Assembly: GCF_026651875.1 (NCBI RefSeq)
Contig: NZ_CP104067.1
Span: 1,798,001 to 1,862,000, forward strand
Direction: 5' to 3'
DNA: 64,000 nucleotides
Source of the DNA: Alicyclobacillus fastidiosus
GTDB taxonomy: Bacteria; Bacillota; Bacilli; Alicyclobacillales; Alicyclobacillaceae
Position numbers and translations under genes: made by a program. The notes beneath the pieces were generated by a model. That model was not told the DNA's origin. It saw only the letters and a program-made list of their open reading frames with translations, and did no database searches. This document shows positions 37,051 through 44,701 of the stretch, in pieces. Positions within the stretch are counted from its first letter, which is position 1. Each line of letters starts with the position of its first letter.

Positions 37051-37254
37051 TTGCAACAAGGAACAGTGAAGTGGTTTAATGGTGAAAAGGGATTCGGTTT
37101 TATCCAAGTTGAAGGTGGAGACGATGTATTCGTTCACTTCAGCGCAATTCAAAGCAGTGGTTTTCGTACATTGGATGAAGGTCAACGTGTTGAATTCGAC
37201 GTCACTGACGGTCCAAAAGGTCCACAAGCCGCTAACGTGGTTGTTGTAGGTTAA
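37051..37254 (+). CDS. csp: Cold-shock protein (CspA/CspB family)
   Basis: 67 residues from TTG 37051, seven bases after GGGAGGAA. RNP1 KGFGFIQVE and RNP2 DVFVHFSAI are intact, and the [10 protein letters not shown] opening and [10 protein letters not shown] end are canonical. Csp proteins bind single-stranded RNA/DNA and act as RNA chaperones in the cold. It sits next to a fatty acid desaturase, another cold-adaptation gene, although a 250-bp gap and separate signals suggest separate transcription. Confidence 0.93.
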   Translation: MQQGTVKWFNGEKGFGFIQVEGGDDVFVHFSAIQSSGFRTLDEGQRVEFDVTDGPKGPQAANVVVVG

Positions 37255-37503
37255 CCAAACATAGTTAAGACCATGTAGACCATTCTGCATGGGCTTTCCG
37301 TTTCCGGAAGAGGGTTGTTGAGTGTATTTCAACAATAGGAGAAAACCAGCTTCTGAATACGTTTACGCCGTTACGTCATTCCTTATTGATTACTATTTCA
37401 CAAGTTTATAGTACCGTTTGTATGTCCTCACTTATCCCTCTTGTAAAAATTCCCTATCGACGTCAGTGCTTGTGTCCCCTTTTCTTCGAAATAAGAAAGG
37501 AAG

Positions 37504-38592
37504 ATGAATATAAACAATCAAGAGGAACACAGAGATTGGAAGAAGGATATTGCTCCTTTTCAGAAATCGGATACCAGAAAAAGTGTTTGGCAACTTATAA
37601 ACACTATTGCTCCCTTTCTCGGACTATGGTGGGCAGCCTATCTATGTTTGAATGTTTCGATTTGGGTTACTTTGCCCCTCACTATTTTGGCATCGGGATT
37701 TTTTGTTCGGATTTTCATCATATTTCATGACTGCTGCCACCATTCTTTCTTCAAAAGCCGAAGAGCGAACGAGATAGTCGGGATCATAACTGGGGTTTTG
37801 ACTTTCTTCCCATATCATCAGTGGAAGTACGAGCATGCCGTCCATCACGCGACTAGTGGTGACTTGGAACGACGAGGAACCGGGGACATGTGGACGTTGA
37901 CGGTCAATGAATATAAGCAATCGTCCTTCGTCAAGAGAATGGTTTATCGGGTGTATCGAAATCCCGTTGTCATGTTTGGTGTCGGGCCCATCCATCTTTT
38001 TCTCAACCAGTATCGATTCAACCGAAAAGGTGCCGGAAGAAAGGAACGTGTAAATACACACGTAACTAATTTCACGCTCATTGCCATCTTAACTGGCCTC
38101 AGTTTCATACTCGGCTGGAAAGCTGTACTTCTCGTGGAGGGTCCTATTCTTTATCTAGCAGGTGTAGTTGGAATCTGGTTATTTTACGTCCAGCATCAGT
38201 TTGAACACTCGTACTTTGAAAAATCAGATCAGTGGGATTTTGTTAGTGCCGCGCTACAGGGAAGTTCCTTTTATCAACTGCCGAAGGTATTGCAATGGTT
38301 GACTGGGAACATCGGTTATCATCACGTTCATCACTTGGGCCCCAAAGTCCCGAATTACCATCTCCAGCAGGTGCATCAGAGCACTGACTTGTTCCACAAT
38401 GTTTCACCTATTACCTTTGCCTCCAGCCTTCGCGCGCTCCGCTACCGACTGTGGGATGAAGACCGTCATCGGTTTGTCGCATTCAACGAAATTGTGATTG
38501 AAAATCTGGGGTGGACTGACATCACTAGTCGCCTGTTTAAGCCGATTCGTTTGATTGGAATGCTGTTCAAGAAGTCAAAATCTCATTCTTAA
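37504..38592 (+). CDS. Membrane fatty acid desaturase
   Basis: 362 residues with four to six membrane segments. The three His boxes of the membrane di-iron desaturases are present: HDCCHH, HAVHH and HHVHH (in GYHHVHHLGP). The spacing matches acyl-lipid delta-12/omega-type desaturases such as B. subtilis Des. It introduces double bonds in membrane phospholipid acyl chains, raising fluidity in the cold. AAAGGAAG lies directly before the ATG. Lying inside prophage debris, it may be imported cargo. Confidence 0.88.
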   Translation: MNINNQEEHRDWKKDIAPFQKSDTRKSVWQLINTIAPFLGLWWAAYLCLNVSIWVTLPLTILASGFFVRIFIIFHDCCHHSFFKSRRANEIVGIITGVLTFFPYHQWKYEHAVHHATSGDLERRGTGDMWTLTVNEYKQSSFVKRMVYRVYRNPVVMFGVGPIHLFLNQYRFNRKGAGRKERVNTHVTNFTLIAILTGLSFILGWKAVLLVEGPILYLAGVVGIWLFYVQHQFEHSYFEKSDQWDFVSAALQGSSFYQLPKVLQWLTGNIGYHHVHHLGPKVPNYHLQQVHQSTDLFHNVSPITFASSLRALRYRLWDEDRHRFVAFNEIVIENLGWTDITSRLFKPIRLIGMLFKKSKSHS

Positions 38593-38835
38593 GGCTGGAT
38601 TTTAAAGACACCATAAATGCTGTTAAGCCAAAGTAACGATTTAGTTCGTGAATACGACGGAAAATCAACAGTAAAACAACAGCGCATTTCAACAGTGGAT
38701 CAACCCTTTGACAAGTGGGCAGTCGGCTTATGCTGACTGCTTTTTAAATTTTTAAACTAAGTATAGAACTCCTGCGAGGCGGGCTTTTGTTAATCGGTTA
38801 GGGTACAATGCTTCTGAGATATGGAGGGATACATT
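38593..38835. other. Duplicated pieces of the phage late region
   Basis: Contains three CAACAGT/CAACAGC repeats (38666, 38677, 38690), then FDKWAVGLC codons and the GCAGTCGGCTTATGCTGACTGC hairpin with TTTTT found at the end of the prophage P regulator. It is a recombination-derived second copy of promoter and regulator-tail sequence. Confidence 0.6.
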
Positions 38836-39048
38836 GTGCCAAAAGCGGAGAACCGCAAGAAGCCACCAAACATTAAAGGACAAGTTCCGGGTCGGGGTAA
38901 TCAGAATCAATCTGCAAATCTGGCGATGAATGCTGAACGAGATAACATAAAGAACAAGAAGCAAGATATCATCGAGAAGATGAAAAGTATCCAGCGCGGA
39001 AAAATCAACAGTAAAACAACAGTAGTTCAACAGTCCATGACAAAATAA
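38836..39048 (+). CDS. Small basic hydrophilic protein in the cargo slot of R2
   Basis: 70 residues from GTG 38836 (GGAGGG seven bases upstream). Rich in Lys, Asn and Gln (PNIKGQVPGRGNQNQSANLA, then a helical RDNIKNKKQDIIEKMKSI). The last codons coincide with the CAACAGT repeats of the late promoter. It occupies the same slot as the 511-aa cargo gene of prophage P. No known family. Confidence 0.5.
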   Translation: MPKAENRKKPPNIKGQVPGRGNQNQSANLAMNAERDNIKNKKQDIIEKMKSIQRGKINSKTTVVQQSMTK

Positions 39049-39060
39049 CCCGTGTATTAT
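39006..39060 (+). promoter_or_regulatory. R2 late promoter: three phased CAACAGT repeats and -10 box
   Basis: CAACAGT at 39006, 39017 and 39028 (11-bp steps) and TATTAT at 39055-39060. The third repeat starts 27 bp before the -10 box, exactly as in prophage P (58777 to 58804). Confidence 0.6.
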
Positions 39061-39082
39061 GGTACTAGGCACTACTCACGAG

Positions 39083-39119
39083 AGACGCTTGCTGATGACG
39101 ACCAGCAGGCGTCTTTTTG
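39083..39119 (+). terminator. Leader terminator, R2
   Basis: GACGC...GCGTC stem with inner GCTG/CAGC and TCTTTTTG, about 20 bp after the predicted start of transcription. Confidence 0.7.
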
Positions 39120-39525
39120 TATGCCTAGTAGTGAATCTCCACCACAACCTCTCCTATGTGAATGCGGAAAGGAGTGAGCCTGTCTCCAGTGGTGTGTGTA
39201 AAGTGTCACGCCGGTTTCGCGGCCGGCGTTGGTGGTCTGAAACATCGGGCCTCGAACACTGGTAGCGACCAGCAACCCTCCTTTTCTCCCATAATCAATG
39301 CGGCAGACTCGTTTCTGCCGTCAAACGCGTGAAGAGCCACATAAGAAGTGCAGTTCTAAAGTGTGCCATTCAACGATCACGCGCTTGACCGTAGTAACGA
39401 ATGCTGTAGGAAGTCGTACCACAGTTATGCGAAATATTGATCTCATGAAACGACATGTGTCCGTTTAAACTTACGAATTGTCCGCGTACCATACACGGTC
39501 TCGAAAATTAGGAGGTTGGTATCGT
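39120..39525. other. R2 late leader region
   Basis: Shares with 58861-59226 the segment CGCCGG..TCGCGGCCGGCG and short blocks. No ORF with good signals. Presumed untranslated leader. Confidence 0.4.
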
Positions 39526-39666
39526 ATGGGTACATTCGGCGGATACACACAATGGGCAGTCGTATTCCTCATTATTTTTGTTCTGTTCTTCTTGTTGGTG
39601 CCTGCGTTTGGGGCAGTTGCATCCGCTCCAAGTTGCGGAACAGGTGGCGGATACGGCGCATATTGA
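39526..39666 (+). CDS. YjcZ-family small sporulation-type membrane protein (R2)
   Basis: 46 residues, ATG behind GGAGG. GGYTQWAVVFLIIFVLFFLL and VPAFG followed by a Gly/Ala/Tyr-rich tail is the pattern of YjcZ-like sporulation peptides (about 30-50 aa, one helix, Gly-rich ends). The homologue in P is at 59227. Terminator at 39699 follows. Confidence 0.65.
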   Translation: MGTFGGYTQWAVVFLIIFVLFFLLVPAFGAVASAPSCGTGGGYGAY

Positions 39667-39698
39667 TTGACTTTGAGCCCCTGCAGGTTCCCAAAGGA

Positions 39699-39726
39699 TG
39701 GTCACACTTCGGTGTGGCCTTTTTGG
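39699..39726 (+). terminator. Terminator after YjcZ gene (R2)
   Basis: GGTCACAC-TTCG-GTGTGGCC followed by TTTTTGG. Identical in stem to 59389-59408. Confidence 0.8.
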
Positions 39727-39827
39727 TGTACAAGCCTCTGTAGCTCCCGCGAGCAACGAGGAGTAACAAAAGTCGCAAAGCCTGCAAGCGAGCCAACCAT
39801 ATAAAACTGTTTTCGAGGTGGTGCCTG

Positions 39828-40043
39828 ATGAAACCATGCTGGGTATGCAAAAACAATGTCAAACCAGACACAAGTCCCATCAACTGCAAACAATGCCATG
39901 GTCGAGTAGTGACACCATTTGACGAACAGGTGTAGAGGCTGGAGCAAAGGGAACGGGAACGTAAGGAACTCGAGGAGCTAATGGGGATACATAACGCAAC
40001 GTTTGAGCGCCGGCATGGAGCATTAAGACAAAAGAGAACATGA
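39828..40043 (+). pseudogene. Zinc-finger phage protein with in-frame TAG (R2)
   Basis: 72-codon frame homologous to the 73-aa gene at 59517. CWVCKNN...CKQCHGRVVTP gives a CxxC..CxxC zinc site, then TAG at 39933-39935 replaces the Lys codon present in P. The frame continues RLEQRERERKELEELMG to TGA at 40041. A 35-residue zinc peptide could still be made. Confidence 0.65.
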
Positions 40044-40050
40044 CCCACAC

Positions 40051-40224
40051 TTAAACGCGTGGGCCTCCGTATGGTGTTCCATAAATCTCTTCTCGTAACT
40101 CAAAAATTGCCTCATAAATAGATCTCGCACAATTCATAAGTCTGTCAGCTTCACATACCAATCGGGTTGCTCGTTCTTCCAAATCGGAAAGACGATCCAA
40201 TTGTTCTTGTTGCTTATCTGTCAT
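40051..40224 (-). CDS. Minus-strand coiled-coil protein (R2)
   Basis: 57 residues, ATG 40224 behind AGGGTGATGGG. Heptad-like RLSDLEERATRLVCEADRLM and a conserved end EAIFELREEIYGTPYGGP shared with 59756-59968. It is transcribed against the late operon. No known family; conservation of the C-terminus supports coding. Confidence 0.55.
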   Translation of the reverse strand: MTDKQQEQLDRLSDLEERATRLVCEADRLMNCARSIYEAIFELREEIYGTPYGGPRV

Positions 40225-40298
40225 ACCCATCACCCTAGTTGAAGATATGAGAAGTGAAGAATGTCCAATTCGGTCACGTCACATGTAAAGGTGATGAG

Positions 40299-40460
40299 AT
40301 GCGTTATACGAACCTGAGAGGGCATAACGCGGCTGAGGCCATGAAGTTCATGAGAGACAACAACATCCACTGCGTGGCTAAGTTGGAGCGTGAGCGGGAG
40401 CGGTGCAGTAAGAAGGACTCTGAACGTTATCAGCCCCGTTCAAAAAACATTAAGACATAG
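40299..40460 (+). CDS. Small phage protein, homologue of 60060 (R2)
   Basis: 53 residues from ATG 40299 (AAGGTGATGAG upstream). MRYTNLRGHNAAEAMKFMRD and NNIHCVAKLERERER parallel MRCTNLTGQSARDAMTFMRE and the following residues in prophage P. Helical, charged C-terminus. Function unknown. Confidence 0.55.
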   Translation: MRYTNLRGHNAAEAMKFMRDNNIHCVAKLERERERCSKKDSERYQPRSKNIKT

Positions 40461-40513
40461 CCTTTGGGTTCAACCGTATGTATCTCTAATGAGTATATCT
40501 GGAGGTGGATACG

Positions 40514-40717
40514 GTGGCATTGCAAATCAAGATTTTTGATAACGGGGCCAAGAATGTGGAATACATGGAGGAAGCCGTAAATGAATGGCTTTCTGGAATA
40601 TCTGAGGATCAAATAGTTGATATACGAACATCCGCTTCAGCATTTGGCGATGGTACACCGGAGTCATACGTTGGAGAAACGATGTATGTAACGATTTTAT
40701 ATCGAACAACTGATTGA
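40514..40717 (+). CDS. Cse60-like (DUF2758) sporulation-type protein
   Basis: 67 residues from GTG 40514, eight bases after GGAGGTG. LQIKIFDNGAKNVEYMEEAV, NEWLSGI, IVDIRTSASAF and MYVTILY follow the Cse60 pattern (IKxFDEEHEEDLExxVNxFL...IxDIKxS). Cse60 is a sigma-E-dependent small protein of Bacillus of unknown role. No counterpart was seen at the same place in P, where a different 59-aa gene occurs. Confidence 0.55.
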   Translation: MALQIKIFDNGAKNVEYMEEAVNEWLSGISEDQIVDIRTSASAFGDGTPESYVGETMYVTILYRTTD

Positions 40718-40730
40718 GGATTTTGTATTA

Positions 40731-40755
40731 TCCCGCTTCAGCGGGTTTTTATTTT
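40731..40755 (+). terminator. Terminator before TerS (R2)
   Basis: CCCGC-TTCA-GCGGG followed by TTTTTATTTT. Same position and form as 60600-60625 in P. Confidence 0.8.
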
Positions 40756-40772
40756 GGGGAGGTGACGTTGAA

Positions 40773-40895
40773 ATGGGTAAGTTAACCCCTAAACAGGAGC
40801 GATTCGTTCAGGAGTATCTCATCGATTTGAACGCCACACAAGCAGCTGTTCGTGCGGGATACAGTGAACAAACGGCATATCGCACAGGACCATAA
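40773..40895 (+). pseudogene. Terminase small subunit, N-terminal fragment (R2)
   Basis: ATG behind GGGGAGGTG; MGKLTPKQERFVQEYLIDLN, ATQAAVRAGYS and EQTAYRTG are the classic N-terminal HTH of Terminase_2-type TerS. The frame ends in TAA after 40 residues where the family continues for about 120 more. The missing C-terminal part is of the type preserved in R1. Confidence 0.75.
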
Positions 40896-41025
40896 TTGTG
40901 ATGCACCTGTGCTCATATCCGCTCATGAATGGCGGTTAAGCATGTGTATATACAGTACAGAAACTGCATAAAAGGAGTGGCGGGAAATCGATGAGAAGAG
41001 CAAAAATGAATTCTTTACAAAAAAC

Positions 41026-41235
41026 GTGATCATCAGTCTGATTACGTTCCTGCTATTGGAGGCCTTTCTCCCGAACTCCTTCAAAACAGTTAGACATTTT
41101 TACCTAGTTGTCCAGCTACTCGTATTGTTCTTTCTTTCGACCATGCATGAAGGAAAGATTTCACCACAGGCAGGTGCTCATGTAATGATGACGTACATAT
41201 CATTCGCATATTTGTACATGAGTCCAATCGTTTGA
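41026..41235 (+). CDS. Small membrane protein, possibly 5'-damaged
   Basis: From GTG 41026: two hydrophobic segments (IISLITFLLLEAFL and FYLVVQLLVLFFLS) and a third near the C-terminus. The frame stays open upstream (EIDEKSKNEFFTKN) without a start codon, while a good ribosome site and ATG at 40991 are in another frame. A one-base frameshift between them is likely. Confidence 0.4.
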   Translation: MIISLITFLLLEAFLPNSFKTVRHFYLVVQLLVLFFLSTMHEGKISPQAGAHVMMTYISFAYLYMSPIV

Positions 41236-42043
41236 TTGTTCCAGCCTGCAGAATTAGCGTTTGTGATTCCATAATATGTTCGTTACTCCCGGATGGCATT
41301 GGATAAATATTACTTTTATAAGGAGTTACTTACCCTGAAGAACGCCGCAGGATGCGAAAGGTATTCGGGCGAATGATAAGCTTGGCAACCGGTTATGAAC
41401 GATGAAACGGGAAGATGGTTCTTGGGAAACGAGCAACAGACTGAACATGCCGTACAACGGCTAACTTCCTACGATGCTCATTTTTTCATCTTGTGCCTGT
41501 GGCTCTTCACTTTGCGATTCGGATGAATGTCGTAATAGTCATTATCGCAAGAGGAGGAATCATTAAACTGCAGACCTATCAGCGAAGAAAAAGGTGCCCC
41601 TACGAAATGACATCGTGGGGGGCTCATATGTATATCTCGGGGGTTGTTAGACAACCAAACAACAGCAGCACCCTCATTGTAGAAGCGTGGAGGTTGAGAC
41701 CTTATTCTGAATACGTAACGATTGTGCTAGCGCAAAAAAGTAGCCCGCGTAAAGTGGACTGTCCAATGAAAGTAAGGAGAGTGAAGTGGCGGGTCGATGG
41801 TGAACGCCCATGCGTTGACGTCTACAGTATATGACGTGGTTAGCGCAAAGTCCGTCGATTGGTGGAGGCATAAAAAAAACGACCACGGGAATGTGATCGC
41901 TAATTGGAGTATAAATGTAGGTGGCATTATCAGCACGACTAGCTAACCCATTTGCACTCATCTGGTTGTTTATCGAAAAGGTAAACTTAGATGATGCATC
42001 TAGTTAACATTCCGAATGTAAAAAGTCTATAATTCAGAAAAAG
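41236..42043. other. Non-coding region with elements related to 11.5-13.8 kb
   Basis: 41597-41640 matches 11512-11552 and 41666-41735 matches 13478-13545; together they represent the un-inserted form of the locus that carries the decayed IS. A further A-tract hairpin lies at 41871-41905 (ACGACCAC...GTGATCG). No credible ORF. Confidence 0.5.
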
Positions 42044-42244
42044 GTGGTGGTATTTACGACAACAAAAGAGTTTTATTGCACTCACTGTAAAACAATACAT
42101 CAAACAACCAGCAGCAGTACTGTATTCAAGACTGGGTTCAGGCGTGTAGATGGGAAAGACGTTCCACTCGGAATTTGTAAGCAGTCCAAAAGGAACGAAT
42201 CACCAGACGCTTGTTCTTACTGTAACGTGAACGATACACCTTGA
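42044..42244 (+). CDS. Small Cys-rich (zinc ribbon-like) protein
   Basis: 66 residues with FYCTHCKTIHQ and a second cluster GICKQSKRNESPDACSYC, a potential zinc site. The start is uncertain: GTG codons follow AAAAAGG at short spacing. The minus-strand Spo0E-like gene overlaps its 3' end. Moderate support only. Confidence 0.4.
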   Translation: MVVFTTTKEFYCTHCKTIHQTTSSSTVFKTGFRRVDGKDVPLGICKQSKRNESPDACSYCNVNDTP

Positions 42245-42413
42245 AACATTTGGTTTGAATACGATTAATCAGGACGTCCAGGCGTTGGCTTGCGGCAATA
42301 ACATAGGGATGTGTAAGGCTGCCTCGGTCTTCTGCAATTTTTATCATTTGACTTCGAAGTTCTTCCACAGCACTATACTTCAGGTTAGTTATCATAATGT
42401 TATTCGATTCCAC
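42138..42413 (-). CDS. Spo0E-like aspartyl-phosphate phosphatase
   Basis: 91 residues. EELRSQMIKIAEDRGSLTHP and YVIAASQRLDVLINRIQ reproduce the Spo0E/YnzD pattern, including the SQxLDxLI motif whose Asp attacks phospho-Spo0A. Such proteins delay sporulation. Typical members end soon after this motif; here a basic tail of about 35 residues follows and overlaps the zinc-ribbon gene, possibly by frameshift. GTG 42413 or ATG 42395 may be the start. Confidence 0.7.
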   Translation of the reverse strand: MESNNIMITNLKYSAVEELRSQMIKIAEDRGSLTHPYVIAASQRLDVLINRIQTKCFKVYRSRYSKNKRLVIRSFWTAYKFRVERLSHLHA

Positions 42414-42742
42414 CTAACGAACCCCTAAATTTCAACACCGAATTACAATACCACGGGAGAAGTGTCGAAGGTTGTCTAAGACGGTCATCCTTAATTTGTT
42501 CATAAATTCAGCTAATACATCACATAAACATTAAAAAAACACATTGCATATTCTGGTTTTAACTCCTGATACAAGTAACCGTTTCAGTGACGGACAACAA
42601 AAGGACGACCACATCAACACGGATGTGATCGCCTGCTCGTGACACGTGCTGTATCAGCTTGTCCATTTATTGTATCGTTTATACTCATAGCGATAATATT
42701 TATTCGACGTCTGGAACCACGTTGTTGTGGAACCAGCTTAAA
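42414..42742. other. Intergenic region left of the complete IS
   Basis: Contains an A-tract hairpin at 42598-42634 (GACCACATC...GATGTGATC). No gene seen. Ends with TTAAA at 42738-42742, one copy of the IS target duplication. Confidence 0.45.
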
Positions 42743-44378
42743 GAGCGTGTCCGAAAAGCCCGCAATTTTGAGTAAATAGCAAAACGCACCGATCCGCAAA
42801 ACTGGTAAAATTGAAGGTATCCAGCCGTCAAATTTTCCAGTTCTGGAGGTGCGTTTTTCCATAGATTTGCAGTTAGACCTGCTTCCATACGCCTATTATA
42901 ACACGCTTGGCTTCGACCCCGAACTCGTTGATTACGTAGATCACATTGACGACTCATTCCTGGACCTGCTCGTCGGACCCCTGTACGACAAGAGAGGACG
43001 CAGACCCGCATCTCCAATCGCCTATTTCCGGATGCACTATCTGTATTTCACTAGGCCGGAGATTACCTCATTCCGTCAATTGTGCAAACAGTTGCGAGAC
43101 CCAAAGAACCAGGCGTGGCGCAGCTTCATCGGTGTACCCAATCCAGCAAAGGTTCCGTCACACCAGAGCCTGAGTGACTTCCGTAACAAAGTAGGGCCGG
43201 ACGTATTCGAACAAATTCGTGACGAGTTTATACGTCAATCCATTCACATGGAGGGATTCATCCAGGACACCCTCGCCGCTATTGACTCTCGTCCGATTTA
43301 CGCCAATGTCAACGGATACAAGAAAAAACGCTGCGATTGTGAGGTTAAGTCAGTTTGCACATGTGAAAAAACGTTTTCTGACCCGGACGCCACCTATGGG
43401 GCACAGCGCAGCAAGGTGAACCAGAACCGTTTCTTCGTTGGTTACCGGAAGCACTCGATTGCAGTAAGAACATCTCAAGGACCTGTGGCCTTGTTGTCTA
43501 TCCTTAAGCCTGCGAATGTGGGCGACATTCGAGTGATGCTTCCACTGATAGAGAAACTCCGGCAGATTAACGAAATGCGCACTCAGTATCTCGTTGCCGA
43601 CATGGGTTACATAGATGCGGATGACCAGAAGGAGGCATACCACAAACACAGTATGGCTGTGGTTACAGGGTTTCGCAGTGGTATGGTGATGCCAGAGGAA
43701 TGTAATGAACATGGGCAACCTGAGTGCGAACAAGGCGAACGACTGATTTGGGATGGCTTTGACTGGAAAACGGCCACTTCCTGGTTTCGTGGGGACTCAG
43801 AGAAATGCCAGTCATGCCCGCTATCCGGGGTATGCAGCAGGCAATTCGAATTTTCCTTTGACGACAAACCGATTGCATACGGCCCGGTGCCACAAGGCAC
43901 CATGCTGCATGCCCAGATGCTTGATTTCAGAAGGCAGATTGAGCTGTCCTTTGCGCAAGAGTCCAATGAGTTGACAACAGTTATGAAACACAAGAAGGTG
44001 CCTGTACGAACAAACAAACGAGTACAGTCCTTCTTCACCATGCAGGATATATTCCAGCTCATGCAGGCGAGGATAGGTCACATTCGAGAGACCATGCTGC
44101 CTGATGACCACATAGAGCGAATTACACAAATGTATACAGTCCAGGCCGAGCAATTGAAACTCGATATCGCTGCATAGGCAAGCAGAACCTGGAAAATAAA
44201 CAAAAGCCAATGTTACTGACAAGGGGTTCGTGCGCCCATTTTCAAGGGTGAGCAGGCAATGTGTTCCCATACGGAGGCATTCACCAAATTACCAAGTAAA
44301 CTTATCCCATATCAGGAAGCCTGTATTCATGTATTTGGCTAGACATTTACTCGAATCGGATGCTTTTCGGACAACCTC
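42743..44378 (+). mobile_element. Complete IS (1636 bp) with 5-bp target duplication TTAAA
   Basis: Left end GAGCGTGTCCGAAAAGC, right end complement GAGGTTGTCCGAAAAGC: 17-bp imperfect terminal inverted repeats. TTAAA flanks both ends (42738-42742, 44379-44383). One intact transposase gene fills it. The fresh target duplication implies recent insertion. Confidence 0.85.
42849..44177 (+). CDS. IS transposase (IS1182/IS5-like DDE)
   Basis: 442 residues. N-terminal region SFLDLLVGPLYDKRGRRPAS with PIAYFRMHYLYF; the DDE core includes TLAAIDSRPIYANVNGYKKK, the second Asp in YLVADMGYID and a Cys cluster CQSCPLSGVCSRQF; the C-terminal helix carries KVPVRTNKRVQSFF. Start is unclear: GTG 42849 lies directly on GGAGGTG, while a TTG 18 bases later is rather far from it. 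Otherwise intact. Confidence 0.8.
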   Translation: MRFSIDLQLDLLPYAYYNTLGFDPELVDYVDHIDDSFLDLLVGPLYDKRGRRPASPIAYFRMHYLYFTRPEITSFRQLCKQLRDPKNQAWRSFIGVPNPAKVPSHQSLSDFRNKVGPDVFEQIRDEFIRQSIHMEGFIQDTLAAIDSRPIYANVNGYKKKRCDCEVKSVCTCEKTFSDPDATYGAQRSKVNQNRFFVGYRKHSIAVRTSQGPVALLSILKPANVGDIRVMLPLIEKLRQINEMRTQYLVADMGYIDADDQKEAYHKHSMAVVTGFRSGMVMPEECNEHGQPECEQGERLIWDGFDWKTATSWFRGDSEKCQSCPLSGVCSRQFEFSFDDKPIAYGPVPQGTMLHAQMLDFRRQIELSFAQESNELTTVMKHKKVPVRTNKRVQSFFTMQDIFQLMQARIGHIRETMLPDDHIERITQMYTVQAEQLKLDIAA

Positions 44379-44505
44379 TTAAAGCCTCCTCAGCACTAAA
44401 TCCGCCCATTTCCTCAAACGCAAATGCAAAATCATCGAGACAGATAAACATAAAATACGATACCTCAAATGGCCTGAGATATCGCATAACTAAAAGGTTC
44501 TTATA

Positions 44506-44562
44506 TGGTGCCGAGAACCGGACTCGAACCGGTACGGGGTTTCCCCCGGCAGATTTTAAGTC
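44506..44562 (-). tRNA. 3' half of tRNA-Leu(UAA), prophage attachment site
   Basis: On the minus strand: anticodon loop CTTAAAA, 3' anticodon strand, long variable arm CCGGGGGAAACCCCG, T arm ACCGG-TTCGAGT-CCGGT and acceptor end TCTCGGCACCA. The 5' half is absent: upstream sequence does not pair with the anticodon stem, D arm or acceptor. This is the attachment core left after integration. An intact tRNA-Leu should lie at the other prophage end, outside the window. Confidence 0.85.
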
Positions 44563-44701
44563 GGTAGTGCGGGTATCTAACCCAGTAAAACCGGTAAAAG
44601 GGCGTTAAAGCAATGCCTGTCCTGACGCGGTTTTTCGATTTCCTCAATCAATCCCGAACAATCCGAGAAAATGCGGTTGATTTGCAAATTGATTTGCAGT
44701 C

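Larger units (their letters stand above)
36022..40895 (+). mobile_element. Prophage remnant R2
   Basis: Degraded stretch parallel to 56.8-60.7 kb of prophage P: late-regulator tail, CAACAGT promoter, hairpin leader, YjcZ-like, zinc-finger, minus-strand coiled coil, small ORF, Cse60-like, terminator, start of TerS. A cold-shock protein and a desaturase lie within, between two copies of the regulator tail. It ends abruptly inside TerS. Confidence 0.75.

Noticed and set aside
44506..44600. Complete tRNA-Leu gene
   Set aside because: The 5' half does not fit: no D arm and no acceptor or anticodon-stem pairing. It is only the 3' half at the attachment site.
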